From positions 1,047,501-1,111,500 of the forward strand of contig NC_060205.1 of assembly GCF_020623625.1 (NCBI RefSeq): DNA of 64,000 nucleotides, written 5' to 3'. Below the pieces are notes generated by a model. It saw only the letters and a program-made list of their open reading frames with translations, did not search any database and was not told the DNA's origin. The stretch comes from Saccharomycodes ludwigii (taxonomy: Eukaryota; Ascomycota; Saccharomycetes; Saccharomycodales; Saccharomycodaceae). Each line of letters starts with the position of its first letter. The first letter of the stretch is position 1. Shown one piece after another: positions 1 to 8,394 of this stretch. The translations under genes were made by a program, and so were the position numbers.

Positions 1-232
1 AAAATTTTTTTTTATTCAAAAAAATATCAAAAATCTGTGTTTTATTCCACTTTTTTTTACCATAAAATGAAAATATTACCCGCACCCACTTCAAATACAT
101 CACGTGAACGTAGGTTTTCTACACTAAAAAAAACAAAGGGGGAAATGATTAGGAAACTTTTTTTTTTTACATATTAATACTGATAAATCTTATTAGATAC
201 CTACATAGATAATAATTATATATAAATAACTG
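1..232. other. left-edge intergenic DNA
   Basis: This is AT-rich DNA with T runs and no convincing reading frame. It holds one CACGTG E-box, in the context ATCACGTGA, at 101-106. It lies beyond the 3' end of the minus-strand HUA1-like gene. The gene to the left is outside the window. Confidence 0.6.
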
Positions 233-664
233 CTACTTAGTAAACCTATAAAGAGCATGTTTTACCAACGGATGCTTGGTAACAATGCCGACCAGTGGTA
301 AGGAATCTACAACTTCAATCGCTTCATTTTTATTTTTAATATTACCAAACAATAGCAAGCATTTCTTACAAACTTTGCCAGTATTCAATTTATAGCCTGT
401 GTTTCCACACTTATTACAGTAGTAGTCTGGTGGGAAATCCCATTTTTTAACACCTTGGATTTCATTTTCATCTTTTTCTTTTTTTATGTTATTTGAAGGT
501 GGATGTCTTGGTGGAGGAGGTGGACGTGTCTTTTCATTACGATCGAAATTAACTCTATTATTATTAGTATTATACTCAGTACTTGGTTGTTCTCCTAAAG
601 CTTCTTCATATGAGGGCGGTAAGTCATTGTCAGGATCTATAAGGCTATTAATATTGGATGACAT
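233..664 (-). CDS. short HUA1-family protein (N-terminal half only)
   Basis: 143-residue hydrophilic protein. It opens with a PY-type motif (PPSYEEAL, about residues 17-24), of the kind bound by WW domains of the ubiquitin ligase Rsp5. A proline-rich linker follows, then one zinc-ribbon-like unit with two CxxC pairs (YYCNKCGNTGY and CKKC, about residues 81-101). This matches the first of the two cysteine units of S. cerevisiae Hua1, including the preceding aromatic/proline stretch. The second, J-protein-like unit is missing; the protein ends about 40 residues later without cysteines. A fuller HUA1 copy lies at 3484-4215 and a copy with only the second unit at 2378-2959. Hua1 is a cytoplasmic protein linked to actin patches and Rsp5 by interaction data. 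This copy's role is inferred only from family. The ATG opens the conserved region and no upstream extension is needed. Confidence 0.75.
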   Translation of the reverse strand: MSSNINSLIDPDNDLPPSYEEALGEQPSTEYNTNNNRVNFDRNEKTRPPPPPRHPPSNNIKKEKDENEIQGVKKWDFPPDYYCNKCGNTGYKLNTGKVCKKCLLLFGNIKNKNEAIEVVDSLPLVGIVTKHPLVKHALYRFTK

Positions 665-726
665 GATATTTCTATTTTATTATTTAATATATTTGCTGTT
701 CAGCTGATGATAAGCTTTAGAATTAG

Positions 727-759
<33 letters not shown>

Positions 760-1182
760 CCCCTCCAGACGAAAACCAGATTATAACTCTACCAATTTAT
801 TTTTATAATTTGGATACAAATTTTTATAGTGATGCACATATACTTGTTTAAATACTTTAAAAAATGTAAAATAATGAGAGAGATAAAAAAAAAAAAAAAA
901 GTTCTGAGTATTGTTTTTATTCCTTGGCTGTAGAATCATTCTAAAACCATTGATGTGCTTCTCGGTATTAATCCAAGCCACCATGCGCCGCATTTTCCCT
1001 TTCAAAAAAAATAAAATAAAAAAAAAAGAAAGGAAAAAGAAAAACTAATTGTGCTTATTTTATTAACAAACCAATAAATATAACACAAACAAAGTATAAT
1101 CCAAGCCATCAAGATTAACAAAGCTAAGTATACTTATTATCTTTATCTTATTGTGATTTTATAACATAGTTTAATTAAATAA
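665..1182. other. intergenic DNA between HUA1-like gene and GOT1
   Basis: It contains a T31 run (729-759) just upstream of the HUA1-like gene. A patch at about 900-1003 is richer in G+C and in hairpins than its surroundings (see findings). An open frame of about 74 codons overlaps that patch on the minus strand, but half of it is poly-Phe/Lys from homopolymers, so it is not called as a gene. Confidence 0.5.
729..759. repeat. poly-T tract (31 nt)
   Basis: Uninterrupted T run, upstream of the minus-strand HUA1-like gene, where it reads as poly-A. Such tracts occur upstream of most genes here and usually exclude nucleosomes in yeast. Exact length may be uncertain in an assembly. Confidence 0.85.
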
Positions 1183-1735
1183 TTACACGGGGAGTATTCT
1201 AATTCCTGCTAATCTATCTACAACCGGTGCAATAGAAGAGCTATTTAAAATAGGTCCAATAACAGGCAAAGATCTTAGAAATTGAATAATAACACTAAAA
1301 AAATCACCAAATAAATTGAAAACCCCCAATAATTCAATAATAAACCCAGTAAAAGTCCATTTTAAAAATAATATCAAAAATATACCACCAAAGAAACATA
1401 TAGATCCGCGTCTTTTATTAGGTCTGTGAAAAAAGAAATTGATAGTTTTATGGGGTCCAATGATTAGAAATATACCAATTAAAAATAAAATATTACCCAA
1501 AGCTAATAGTGCTCGATCAAAAAAACATACAACACCAAATGTGAAAAATGCTACACCACCGAATGTAAATGCAGCACCAAATTCTGTAGATGAATAATTT
1601 CAAAATACAACAGTGTTTATTATCACTTTACACTGTGTACAATAAATAGAGATGTTAATAAAGGTATGATCTAGAAAAAAAGAAGGGGGGAAAAAAAAAA
1701 AATTACATACTCTGAGATTCTGATAGCCAAATCAT
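1183..1735 (-). CDS. GOT1: Got1, ER-Golgi vesicle traffic membrane protein (two exons)
   Basis: Small tetraspan membrane protein of ER-to-Golgi and Golgi vesicle transport. The long open frame (1183-1583) lacks the normal N-terminus, and an in-frame stop lies just upstream. A 25-nt first exon at 1711-1735 encodes MIWLSESQ. It is followed by a GTATGT donor (1705-1710), a TTATTAAC-like branch site and a CTACAG acceptor ending at 1584. Splicing restores [18 protein letters not shown], which aligns with S. cerevisiae Got1 from its first residue, and gives 141 residues against about 138. Conserved blocks include [19 protein letters not shown], the FGDFF segment and the C-terminal [10 protein letters not shown]. 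cerevisiae GOT1 also has a short first exon, as I recall. TDA1, its chromosome XIII neighbour there, is at 6016-7821 here. Confidence 0.95.
1584..1710 (-). other. GOT1: GOT1 spliceosomal intron (127 nt)
   Basis: The donor GTATGT is the canonical yeast form, and the acceptor is CTACAG after a short AT-rich tail. A TTATTAAC sequence about 60 nt inside resembles the TACTAAC branch site. Joining the flanks keeps the frame and rebuilds the conserved Gln-Lys-Phe-Gly junction, which is strong support for the intron. Confidence 0.9.
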
Positions 1736-2377
1736 GAACAATCTTTAACCAACTTTTTTTTTTTTTTGTTTTTGTTTTTGTTTAGACTTGTTCAAGCCTT
1801 TGTCTAATTTATAAATTCACTACAAAAAAAATTGATTGATTTCTTTTTTTTTCTTCCTTCTTTTCTTTTGGTTTATGTTCAGAAGGATTGTTTTGAAAAA
1901 TATCAAAAAAGACAGATGAATAAATAATTAGCATTTAAACAAGCGAAAAAAAAAAAAGTATAAATTAATAAATAAGTGTGATAAAATCTGCTTGATTTCT
2001 TTCTTTCCGTAGAAAATTTTTAATTTTTCGTTATTTTTTTTTTTTTTTCGGTGAGAAAGTTTTTTATTTTTACCAGGACATCCGTAAAGCAGTATGTCCG
2101 TTACTGTGCTAAACAAGCTTTCGGACTATTGATATGAATTTTAATTTTTTTATTTTTTTAATTTTTTATTTTTTACGTTTGTCAATCTGTTAGCAAAGTT
2201 ATCCATTCGTTAATTTGTTTATGATTCACATTGTCACTCGAAAAATTTAATAACTGGGAAAAAAAAAAAAAAAAAAAAATACATGTATATCTAAATATAG
2301 TAACCAAAGTTGTACTATATATATATATATATAGATACTTGTGTCCCCTCTTCTATTAAAAATAATAAAGAAAAAAA
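1736..2377. other. divergent promoter region, GOT1 / HUA1-like copy 2
   Basis: AT-rich DNA with several T and A tracts and a short TA repeat at about 2318-2332. An open frame at 1928-2116 is Lys/Phe filler from homopolymers. It should hold the promoters of GOT1 (leftward) and the HUA1-like gene at 2378 (rightward), but I recognise no specific site. Confidence 0.5.
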
Positions 2378-2959
2378 ATGACAACTAATAGAAACAATAA
2401 CAATAACATAGATATAGTCAATGGCATTAATTATGGAAGTGAATTTGAACCTGAGGAGAATCCACCATCATATGCAGATGTAATAAAAGAAGAAGAAAGA
2501 GAGCAACAATTGGACGATACTAATAATGGTAATAGCACTAATAACTCACATATTTCTTATCAAAGACCATTAGATACACCACCAACTATACCACAGAGAG
2601 TAACTAGTAATACAAGTTATACAAGACCACAAGTCCCACCACCACGTTCATCTTCATCGACACCTTCATCACTCTATTCTAGACCGCCACCACCACCACC
2701 ACAACCTGAAAGAAATTATTATAACACTATGCCAGTATCTGGTCCACCTATCCCAAATTATAATGTTAACTACAATAGCACCTATCCTGCACCTGTCACA
2801 CAATTTATCCCACCACCTCAACCTTTAACTGTTTTACCGGGAGATCCAAGATTGGGAGGCCAATTATGTCCCAAATGTGGGGGTACAGGTCGAGTTAGTC
2901 ATTTTCTCGATTTTAAACTATGTAAAAGGTGCAAGGGTATTGGTAGAATTAATATATAG
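2378..2959 (+). CDS. HUA1-family protein (C-terminal zinc unit only)
   Basis: 193-residue protein. Near the N-terminus is a PY-like motif followed by an acidic helix (NPPSYADVIKEEE, about residues 27-39). A long Pro/Ser/Asn linker with poly-Pro follows. The C-terminus has the signature LPGDPRLGGQLCPKCGGTGR and CKRCKGIGR, the second cysteine unit of Hua1, which resembles the J-protein zinc finger repeat. The first Hua1 unit (YYCSKC-type) is absent, so this copy complements the reduced copy at 233-664. It lies head-to-tail with the fuller HUA1 at 3484. Which copy is the true orthologue is judged from domain content; this one looks derived. Confidence 0.8.
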   Translation: MTTNRNNNNNIDIVNGINYGSEFEPEENPPSYADVIKEEEREQQLDDTNNGNSTNNSHISYQRPLDTPPTIPQRVTSNTSYTRPQVPPPRSSSSTPSSLYSRPPPPPPQPERNYYNTMPVSGPPIPNYNVNYNSTYPAPVTQFIPPPQPLTVLPGDPRLGGQLCPKCGGTGRVSHFLDFKLCKRCKGIGRINI

Positions 2960-3118
2960 CGGTAAATATGTGATAAGGGGAAGGTATATATATATTTTTT
3001 TTTTTTTTTAATTTTATCACTAAAGATTACAATGAGATGATTGACTAAAAGGGGATAGAAACATTCACAATGATATCAAATTGAAGACAGGCAAAAACAA
3101 GTTATAATATTTTATTTT

Positions 3119-3141
3119 AATTTGTTAATTACTAACAAATT
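3119..3141. repeat. perfect 9-bp inverted repeat, 5-nt loop
   Basis: AATTTGTTA at 3119-3127 is the exact reverse complement of TAACAAATT at 3133-3141. A second, GC-richer hairpin follows 6 nt later. The TACTAAC string inside the right arm is probably a coincidence of the palindrome rather than a splice site. Confidence 0.7.
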
Positions 3142-3147
3142 TATTTC

Positions 3148-3187
3148 GGAGCGTTTGAGGCCACAAGCCTTCATATCCGACGCCTCC
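3148..3187. repeat. GC-rich nested hairpin before a T-run
   Basis: The outer arms GGAGCGT and ACGCCTCC pair with one bulge. The inner arms TGAGGC and GCCTTCA pair with one bulge around a CACAA loop. The element is markedly GC-richer than its surroundings and is followed by TTTTTA and a T10 run. It could be a structured 3'-UTR element, a small RNA or a chance fold. Confidence 0.5.
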
Positions 3188-3483
3188 TTTTTATTTTTTT
3201 TTAGGGAGTTTTGCACTCAAAAGAGAAATAAAAAATTAAAAAAAAAAATAGTTGGTTCATATTTATATATATATAATATATCATAGGAATCGTTGACTGG
3301 TAGTTATCCCTTTTTTTCTTTCTTTTTCCTTTGTTTGTTTTAGAAACTATGATCATTAATGCTCTTTCAACATTGTTATATTTGTATTTTAGGCAAAAGA
3401 AAAAAAAAAATCTAAATAGCTTATCAATTTGTAGAAAATCCCATTAATAGACACACATATATTTATATATTAAAAAAAAAAGA

Positions 3484-4212
3484 ATGGCATATAATAGTTC
3501 TTCAAGAACAGACGATAATCCTGATGACTCATTACCTTCATATGAAGACGTTTTAAGGGAAGATAGAAATGCTGGTAAATTTGAAACTAATAATAACAAT
3601 AATAATAATAATAATAATAGTGGCAATAACTCTACTAATAGCAGCATTAACACTACTCAGCGTAGTAATAATTCTTCCCATAACCAACATCATCATACAT
3701 CCAGCAATAGATCATACACTACAAGAAGTAGAACTAGGATACCATGGACTTATCCTAATTCATATTATTGCTCGAAATGTGAAAATACAGGCTTTAAGAA
3801 GAGAAACGGTGAAAAGTGTTCTAAATGCTGGCAACGATTTGGTCCCCTATTACCACCAAAAGGAGATAGCAATAAGCATAAAAAGGGTCATCTACTGTCA
3901 TCCAAAGCACCTCCAAAAAAGTTATACATGCCACCAGATTCAGAAGATTATTCTAATAATACATACCAACAGTCGATAGAAAGACCCTTTAGGACCCAAG
4001 CAACACCTAATATGGTGATGAACAGACCAAAAGTAATTCGGACAGGGGGTAATTATGGTTTTCAACAAGCACAGCCACAAGGACTAGTAGTACAACCCGG
4101 TGATCCGAGAATCGGTGGCAGATTGTGTGCGGAATGTAGGGGTACTGGTAGGATAAGTTTTTTTTTGGACTTTAAATTATGTCCAGTATGTGGTGGTGTA
4201 GGGAGAGTGTTT

Positions 4213-4215
<3 letters not shown>
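3484..4215 (+). CDS. HUA1: Hua1 orthologue, two zinc-binding units
   Basis: 243 residues, against about 198 in S. cerevisiae, the difference being Asn/Ser/His-rich linker. It contains all Hua1 landmarks in order: SLPSYEDVLRED near the N-terminus (PY-like); IPWTYPNSYYCSKCENTGF with CSKCWQRFGP (first unit, about residues 87-120); and VQPGDPRIGGRLCAECRGTGR with CPVCGGVGRVF at the C-terminus (J-protein-like unit). Hua1 is a cytoplasmic protein associated with cortical actin assembly and Rsp5 networks. FOL2 lies immediately downstream on the same strand, the same order and orientation as in S. cerevisiae, which supports orthology. The ATG is preceded by a run of A residues. Confidence 0.93.

Positions 4216-4251
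<36 letters not shown>
4215..4251. repeat. (TA)n microsatellite
   Basis: About 18 TA units lie directly after the HUA1 stop codon. In yeast, TA-rich sequence just past a stop can act as a 3'-end efficiency element. Confidence 0.8.
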
Positions 4252-4253
<2 letters not shown>

Positions 4254-5017
4254 TATATATAATTCTTAATCCAAGGGTTTTTTTTTTCTTTTTGTGATAT
4301 TAATGAATATAGGAGACTCTAAAGAACTTGGCAATACGACTATGTGGAACTTGTTATTTAAAAATATTTTGTCAGGTTAAACTTTAGCAGATTATTAAAT
4401 TAAGAGTTTTTTTTTTACATTATTAAATAAAGATTGAACATTTCCGATTTAATTTACTTGATATGGAACAAAAAAAGAAAAGAAAGAAAAGAAAAGAAAA
4501 GAAAAATATATTTTTAATTAAGCTGCTTACTTATAGAATAACTTTATGATACACATCATGTCAAAGACATAAACTATCAATTACCTTCCTTTCTTTTCTA
4601 ATATTTAATTTTATAATTTTCCAATTTAATATTGGTTTTTATTATTTAATTCAATACTTAATCATTACTGTGTAACTTTTTTTTTTTTTTTTTTTTTTTT
4701 TGCTTTTCATTGAAAATTGAAAAAAAAAATTAATAATAGAAAATTTTCCAAAGTCCCATTTTAAATTTTTTTTTTTTATCTTGACTTTTTGTTGAATAGA
4801 AGAAGTCGAGCGTTTTGCTTTTTGCTTTATCATAAATTTTTTTTTTTCCCTGTATATTATGAACTTACACACTTTAAACAAATTGTGTATAAAAATAATC
4901 AAAGTTTGAATCATACTTTTATTTATCATTCATACTCAATTACTGTCTTGCCCACTTGGCAAAGAAAAAAAGAAATACACAGAATTATACTATATATATT
5001 AGAAAATAAAATAAGTA
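4216..5017. other. intergenic DNA upstream of FOL2
   Basis: It starts with the TA repeat and continues with A/T tracts, including a T run of about 22 nt near 4679-4700 and an (AAAAG)n stretch near 4476-4505. Overlapping open frames at 4651-5034 are Lys/Phe-rich and run through the tracts, so they are not genes. Confidence 0.5.
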
Positions 5018-5791
5018 ATGAATTCAACACATAATTCTAGAGTGGAGCAGCTAATATTAGAAGAAGACCTTACCACAATCGGTCGTCCTCAAACACCTTT
5101 GAAAACAAAGGCATCTTCACCATATACTTTAAAAGCACCAGTTGAAAATGATGGATTATCATGGCCAACACCTGGTGCAAGAGAACGTTCAAAAGAATCT
5201 GCTGAAGCAGAAGAAGCTAGAATAAAGAGAATATCAGAAGCGGTTTCCACCATTTTAACAGAATTGGGCGAAGATCCATCAAGAGAGGGACTATTAGATA
5301 CCCCAAAGAGATATGCTAAAGCAATGCTATTCTTTACCAAAGGCTATCAAACGAACATCATGGATGATGTGATAAATAATGCTGTTTTTGAAGAAGATCA
5401 TGATGAAATGGTTATTGTTCGAGATATTGAAATTTATTCCTTGTGTGAACATCATTTAGTTCCATTTTTTGGAAAATGTCATATAGCTTATGTACCTAAT
5501 AAAAAAGTTTTGGGTCTAAGTAAATTGGCTAGATTAGCCGAAATGTATTGCAGAAGATTACAAGTGCAAGAAAGATTAACGAAGCAAATTGCCATGGCAT
5601 TAAGTGAAATTTTGAAGCCAAGAGGCGTTGCTGTTGTCATTGAAGCAACACATATGTGTATGGTTAGTAGAGGTGTACAGAAAAGTGGTTCATCTACAAT
5701 TACAAGTTGTATGTTGGGTTATTTTAGAGAAAGTCATAAGACAAGAGAGGAATTTTTAACTTTATTAAACAGGAAAAGTAGCTATAGTTGA
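5018..5791 (+). CDS. FOL2: GTP cyclohydrolase I
   Basis: Converts GTP to 7,8-dihydroneopterin triphosphate, the first step of folate and pterin synthesis, in the cytoplasm. It has 257 residues, close to the 243 of S. cerevisiae Fol2. A divergent N-terminus of about 65 residues precedes the homodecameric enzyme domain. Visible are [18 protein letters not shown], the zinc and active-site motif [13 protein letters not shown] (Cys143), [20 protein letters not shown], the second zinc cysteine in [13 protein letters not shown] (Cys214), and the [12 protein letters not shown] end. All key residues are present. HUA1 is its upstream neighbour, as in S. cerevisiae. An ATG overlapped by an upstream frame does not affect the start choice. 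Confidence 0.97.
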   Translation: MNSTHNSRVEQLILEEDLTTIGRPQTPLKTKASSPYTLKAPVENDGLSWPTPGARERSKESAEAEEARIKRISEAVSTILTELGEDPSREGLLDTPKRYAKAMLFFTKGYQTNIMDDVINNAVFEEDHDEMVIVRDIEIYSLCEHHLVPFFGKCHIAYVPNKKVLGLSKLARLAEMYCRRLQVQERLTKQIAMALSEILKPRGVAVVIEATHMCMVSRGVQKSGSSTITSCMLGYFRESHKTREEFLTLLNRKSSYS

Positions 5792-5805
5792 TAAAAAAAA
5801 TTTTT

Positions 5806-5807
<2 letters not shown>

Positions 5808-5836
<29 letters not shown>
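5808..5836. repeat. poly-T tract (29 nt)
   Basis: T run just past the FOL2 stop codon, in the 224-nt space between the convergent genes FOL2 and TDA1. Confidence 0.85.
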
Positions 5837-6015
5837 GTATTTTTTTATCTGAATCACGACAAGTTATATATGTATCAAATTTTTATCTTATCTCTATATA
5901 AACGGCAAATATAATTAAACTTTACAATATATTTTATTTTTATTTTAGTTTAAGTTGAAAATGAAAAAGAAAAAAAAAAAAAAAATTATAACCTAAACAT
6001 ATAAAAATACGTAAT

Positions 6016-7821
6016 CTAAATGATAAATTTGGGAGTCTCATGTAATTTTGGATTAGCATTTATAGAGTTGCCGTTGGTGACAGAAGTGGCAGCAGTAGGA
6101 GTCACTGTCAAGCTAGGCGTAACTACATTACCGAAAGAATTCATTAAAGCATTTTTATTATTATCATTATCCATCACACTACCATTGGAAGTGGAAACAG
6201 TGGTGGAGGTACCAGGTATAATCATAAGTTGTGAACTCGTTCTTGATAATTCTGGAGAAGTGTTGAAATTAGAACTACTTTCAGGTGTAACACTGTAAAC
6301 ACCATTCATCAAATATTTATCTGGTAATCCTGGTCCAATTTTAAATGTACTATGCAAGTTTTTATTTGACAAAGGCTCTCCTTGTGATAAAGCTTTCATA
6401 GAAAGTGTTCTTTTTAAAGTGTCTCTTATTTTGGATATTTTCTCCATTTCCTGATCATGACGCTTTCTACTAGTAGCCATATCTTTAATACTTGTGGTGC
6501 TACTATTGTTGCTGCTGCTACTAGTAAAGTTAGTTGCACCAGTATGATATATACTACTAGTTCTGCTTGGTGATCCTAGTCTCCTCAAAGAGGTGGATGA
6601 CTTACATCTCTTGGATTTGCTCGTTAATCCTAGAGTGTTATTAAGATTACTCGTATTGTTCGAAGAATTGTTAATATTACCGGTAGAAATGTTCTCATTG
6701 TTATACAGAGGTATCTTATTATCATAACTTCCATTGATGGTGGCGAAAAACTTGCTTACAAATGGATGACAGGCTAATTGATGAACGCTTGGTCTTTCTT
6801 TACTATTTACAATAAAAGTCTGTTTCAAAAAACTAATAAAAAGTTCATCCTCTGTCCCTGGAGGGGTATCGGTTTCTTCCAAATAATAATCCCCAGTAGC
6901 AATACAATCCAAAGTTTCCTTGTCAGTCTCACAATCAAAAGGCATATACCCAAACCCCATAAAATAACTTAAAACACCCAATGCCCAAATATCAACTTTA
7001 TAATCATAAGGTTCACATGACTCACCGGCACCTTTGCACCTGACTATTTGTGGTGATATATATGAAATAGTTCCCACATACTCCCTTAAATCAACAACGT
7101 TGCTAATAGTAGTTGCCAAACCAAAATCAGCAATGATCAAATCATGTGAAGCTAAATCATACTTACTGTTAAGCAGATGATGAGGATTTATATTCTCGGT
7201 AAACTTATCAACTTTGGCAACATCTTTTTTTCTAAACAAAATATTCTCAGCTTTAATGTCTCTGTGTACTATCCCTTGATCGTGCAAAAACTGTAAAGCG
7301 CTCAACAAACATGCTGTATATGGCTTAACTTGTCTTTCCAAGTCTAATTTCCCACTCTCTATAATAACATCGTACAAATCTCTTTTGTTACACAATTGGG
7401 TAACTAACACAATATGATCCTTAGTTTCAAAAAAATCAAATAATTGTAAAATATGATGATGACCTTCAAAAATGGCAGTATTGCGGAAAAAATCAGTTTT
7501 CCCTTGCTTGTTATCAGTTTCTGGTTCTTGTTCGAGTCTAACAACTTCCTGTCTTAAATATCTTAAAATACCAACTTCTCTTTGAATTAAACGTATTTTG
7601 TTAACTAATAAATCCTTACGGACCAACTTCATGGCAAATATATCGTTTGTTTGTCTGTTTATACATTCCTTAACTGTACTGAAATGACCATCACCTAGAC
7701 TATCTTTTTTACAAATATATTTACATGTAGAGGATACAAGGTTATTAGTATTCCCTTTACCCCCTTCATGCGGATTTGATAATATTGGCCAAGGATCTAT
7801 ACTTTTATAATTGAAAACCAT
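6016..7821 (-). CDS. TDA1: Tda1-like CAMK-group protein kinase
   Basis: 601-residue Ser/Thr kinase matching S. cerevisiae Tda1 (586), which acts in glucose signalling, including hexokinase 2 phosphorylation. The kinase domain spans about residues 35-330: glycine loop SLGDGHFSTVKE, Lys65 in FAMKLVRK, EGHHHILQLFDFFET, HRDIKAEN (186-193), ADFGLA (231-236), GTISYISPQIV (250-260) and VDIWALGVL. The C-terminal tail keeps the Tda1 block IRDTLKRTLSM and the Phe-Asn-Thr-Ser-Pro patch. One oddity is that the APE motif reads SPQ. I chose the ATG at 7821 rather than the one at 8109: the extra 96 residues are intergenic-like with a poly-Lys run, and the A-rich leader typical of this genome sits directly before 7821. 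In S. cerevisiae TDA1 is next to GOT1. Confidence 0.93.
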   Translation of the reverse strand: MVFNYKSIDPWPILSNPHEGGKGNTNNLVSSTCKYICKKDSLGDGHFSTVKECINRQTNDIFAMKLVRKDLLVNKIRLIQREVGILRYLRQEVVRLEQEPETDNKQGKTDFFRNTAIFEGHHHILQLFDFFETKDHIVLVTQLCNKRDLYDVIIESGKLDLERQVKPYTACLLSALQFLHDQGIVHRDIKAENILFRKKDVAKVDKFTENINPHHLLNSKYDLASHDLIIADFGLATTISNVVDLREYVGTISYISPQIVRCKGAGESCEPYDYKVDIWALGVLSYFMGFGYMPFDCETDKETLDCIATGDYYLEETDTPPGTEDELFISFLKQTFIVNSKERPSVHQLACHPFVSKFFATINGSYDNKIPLYNNENISTGNINNSSNNTSNLNNTLGLTSKSKRCKSSTSLRRLGSPSRTSSIYHTGATNFTSSSSNNSSTTSIKDMATSRKRHDQEMEKISKIRDTLKRTLSMKALSQGEPLSNKNLHSTFKIGPGLPDKYLMNGVYSVTPESSSNFNTSPELSRTSSQLMIIPGTSTTVSTSNGSVMDNDNNKNALMNSFGNVVTPSLTVTPTAATSVTNGNSINANPKLHETPKFII

Positions 7822-8394
7822 TTTATTTATGTGTTTACTGTCAATTGTTTTTTTTTTTTTTTTTTTTTCTTTTAATGTGGTTTCAATTAAAAGTTGAGAT
7901 TTTAGTAAATGGTTTGTATATCTGGTAATAGGTGTATAGGTATGGAAGGGAAGGAAGGGATTGAAAGAATTAAAGGAATTAGTAGAAAGAAGCAAATAAC
8001 ATATATTTATATCCCCTTTTATATTATTGCTACTATTTATTATTTTTAACAAGGAAAATAACTTTAAAAATAAAAATAAAATAAAAGTCACTCGCCTGAT
8101 GATTAACATCCTCCTTGTTGCTTTTTTCCCCCCGTATAAAAAATCTTGACATTTTTTTTTATTTTTTAATCTCGTGATTTAGAAATCCTTGCCTTGCAAC
8201 ATCCTTACATCCTTTGTTCTATTTTCCAAATTCAAATTGCCTAAAAATATCGCCAAAAGTTAACTATCATTTCAATACAATATCTTACAATATACTTAAA
8301 AAAATCATTGTTATACATAGCTAGGTACAATAACATCATCCCCCACCATTATATATACACGATACAATAACTTTGCAAGATCAAATGCTATAGT
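7822..8394. other. divergent promoter region, TDA1 / IRC3
   Basis: It holds the T-rich tract at 7848-7869 (the A-rich leader of TDA1), then ordinary AT-rich DNA. An ATG at 8109 opens the TDA1 frame early but gives low-quality sequence. A very short upstream ORF (ATG CTA TAG) ends just before the IRC3 start. I see no clear factor site. Confidence 0.5.

Larger units (their letters stand above)
2960..3483. other. intergenic DNA between two HUA1-family genes
   Basis: It carries T and A tracts and, at 3119-3187, two adjacent hairpin-forming inverted repeats followed by a T-rich run (listed separately). It serves as the 3' region of the first gene and the promoter of HUA1. Confidence 0.55.

Noticed and set aside
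99-107. ATCACGTGA as centromere element CDEI
   Set aside because: No CDEIII-like TTTCCGAA block follows at the right distance; more likely a plain E-box.
781-1005. 74-codon minus-strand frame as a gene
   Set aside because: Half of it is translated homopolymer; no recognised family. Kept only as an island in findings.
3129-3136. TACTAAC as branch site of a HUA1 5'-UTR intron
   Set aside because: No GTATGT-type donor upstream, and the string is part of a hairpin arm.
6016-8109. Longer TDA1 frame starting at 8109
   Set aside because: The extra 96 residues have poly-Lys and hydrophobic intergenic-type sequence, and the normal A-rich leader lies before the ATG at 7821.
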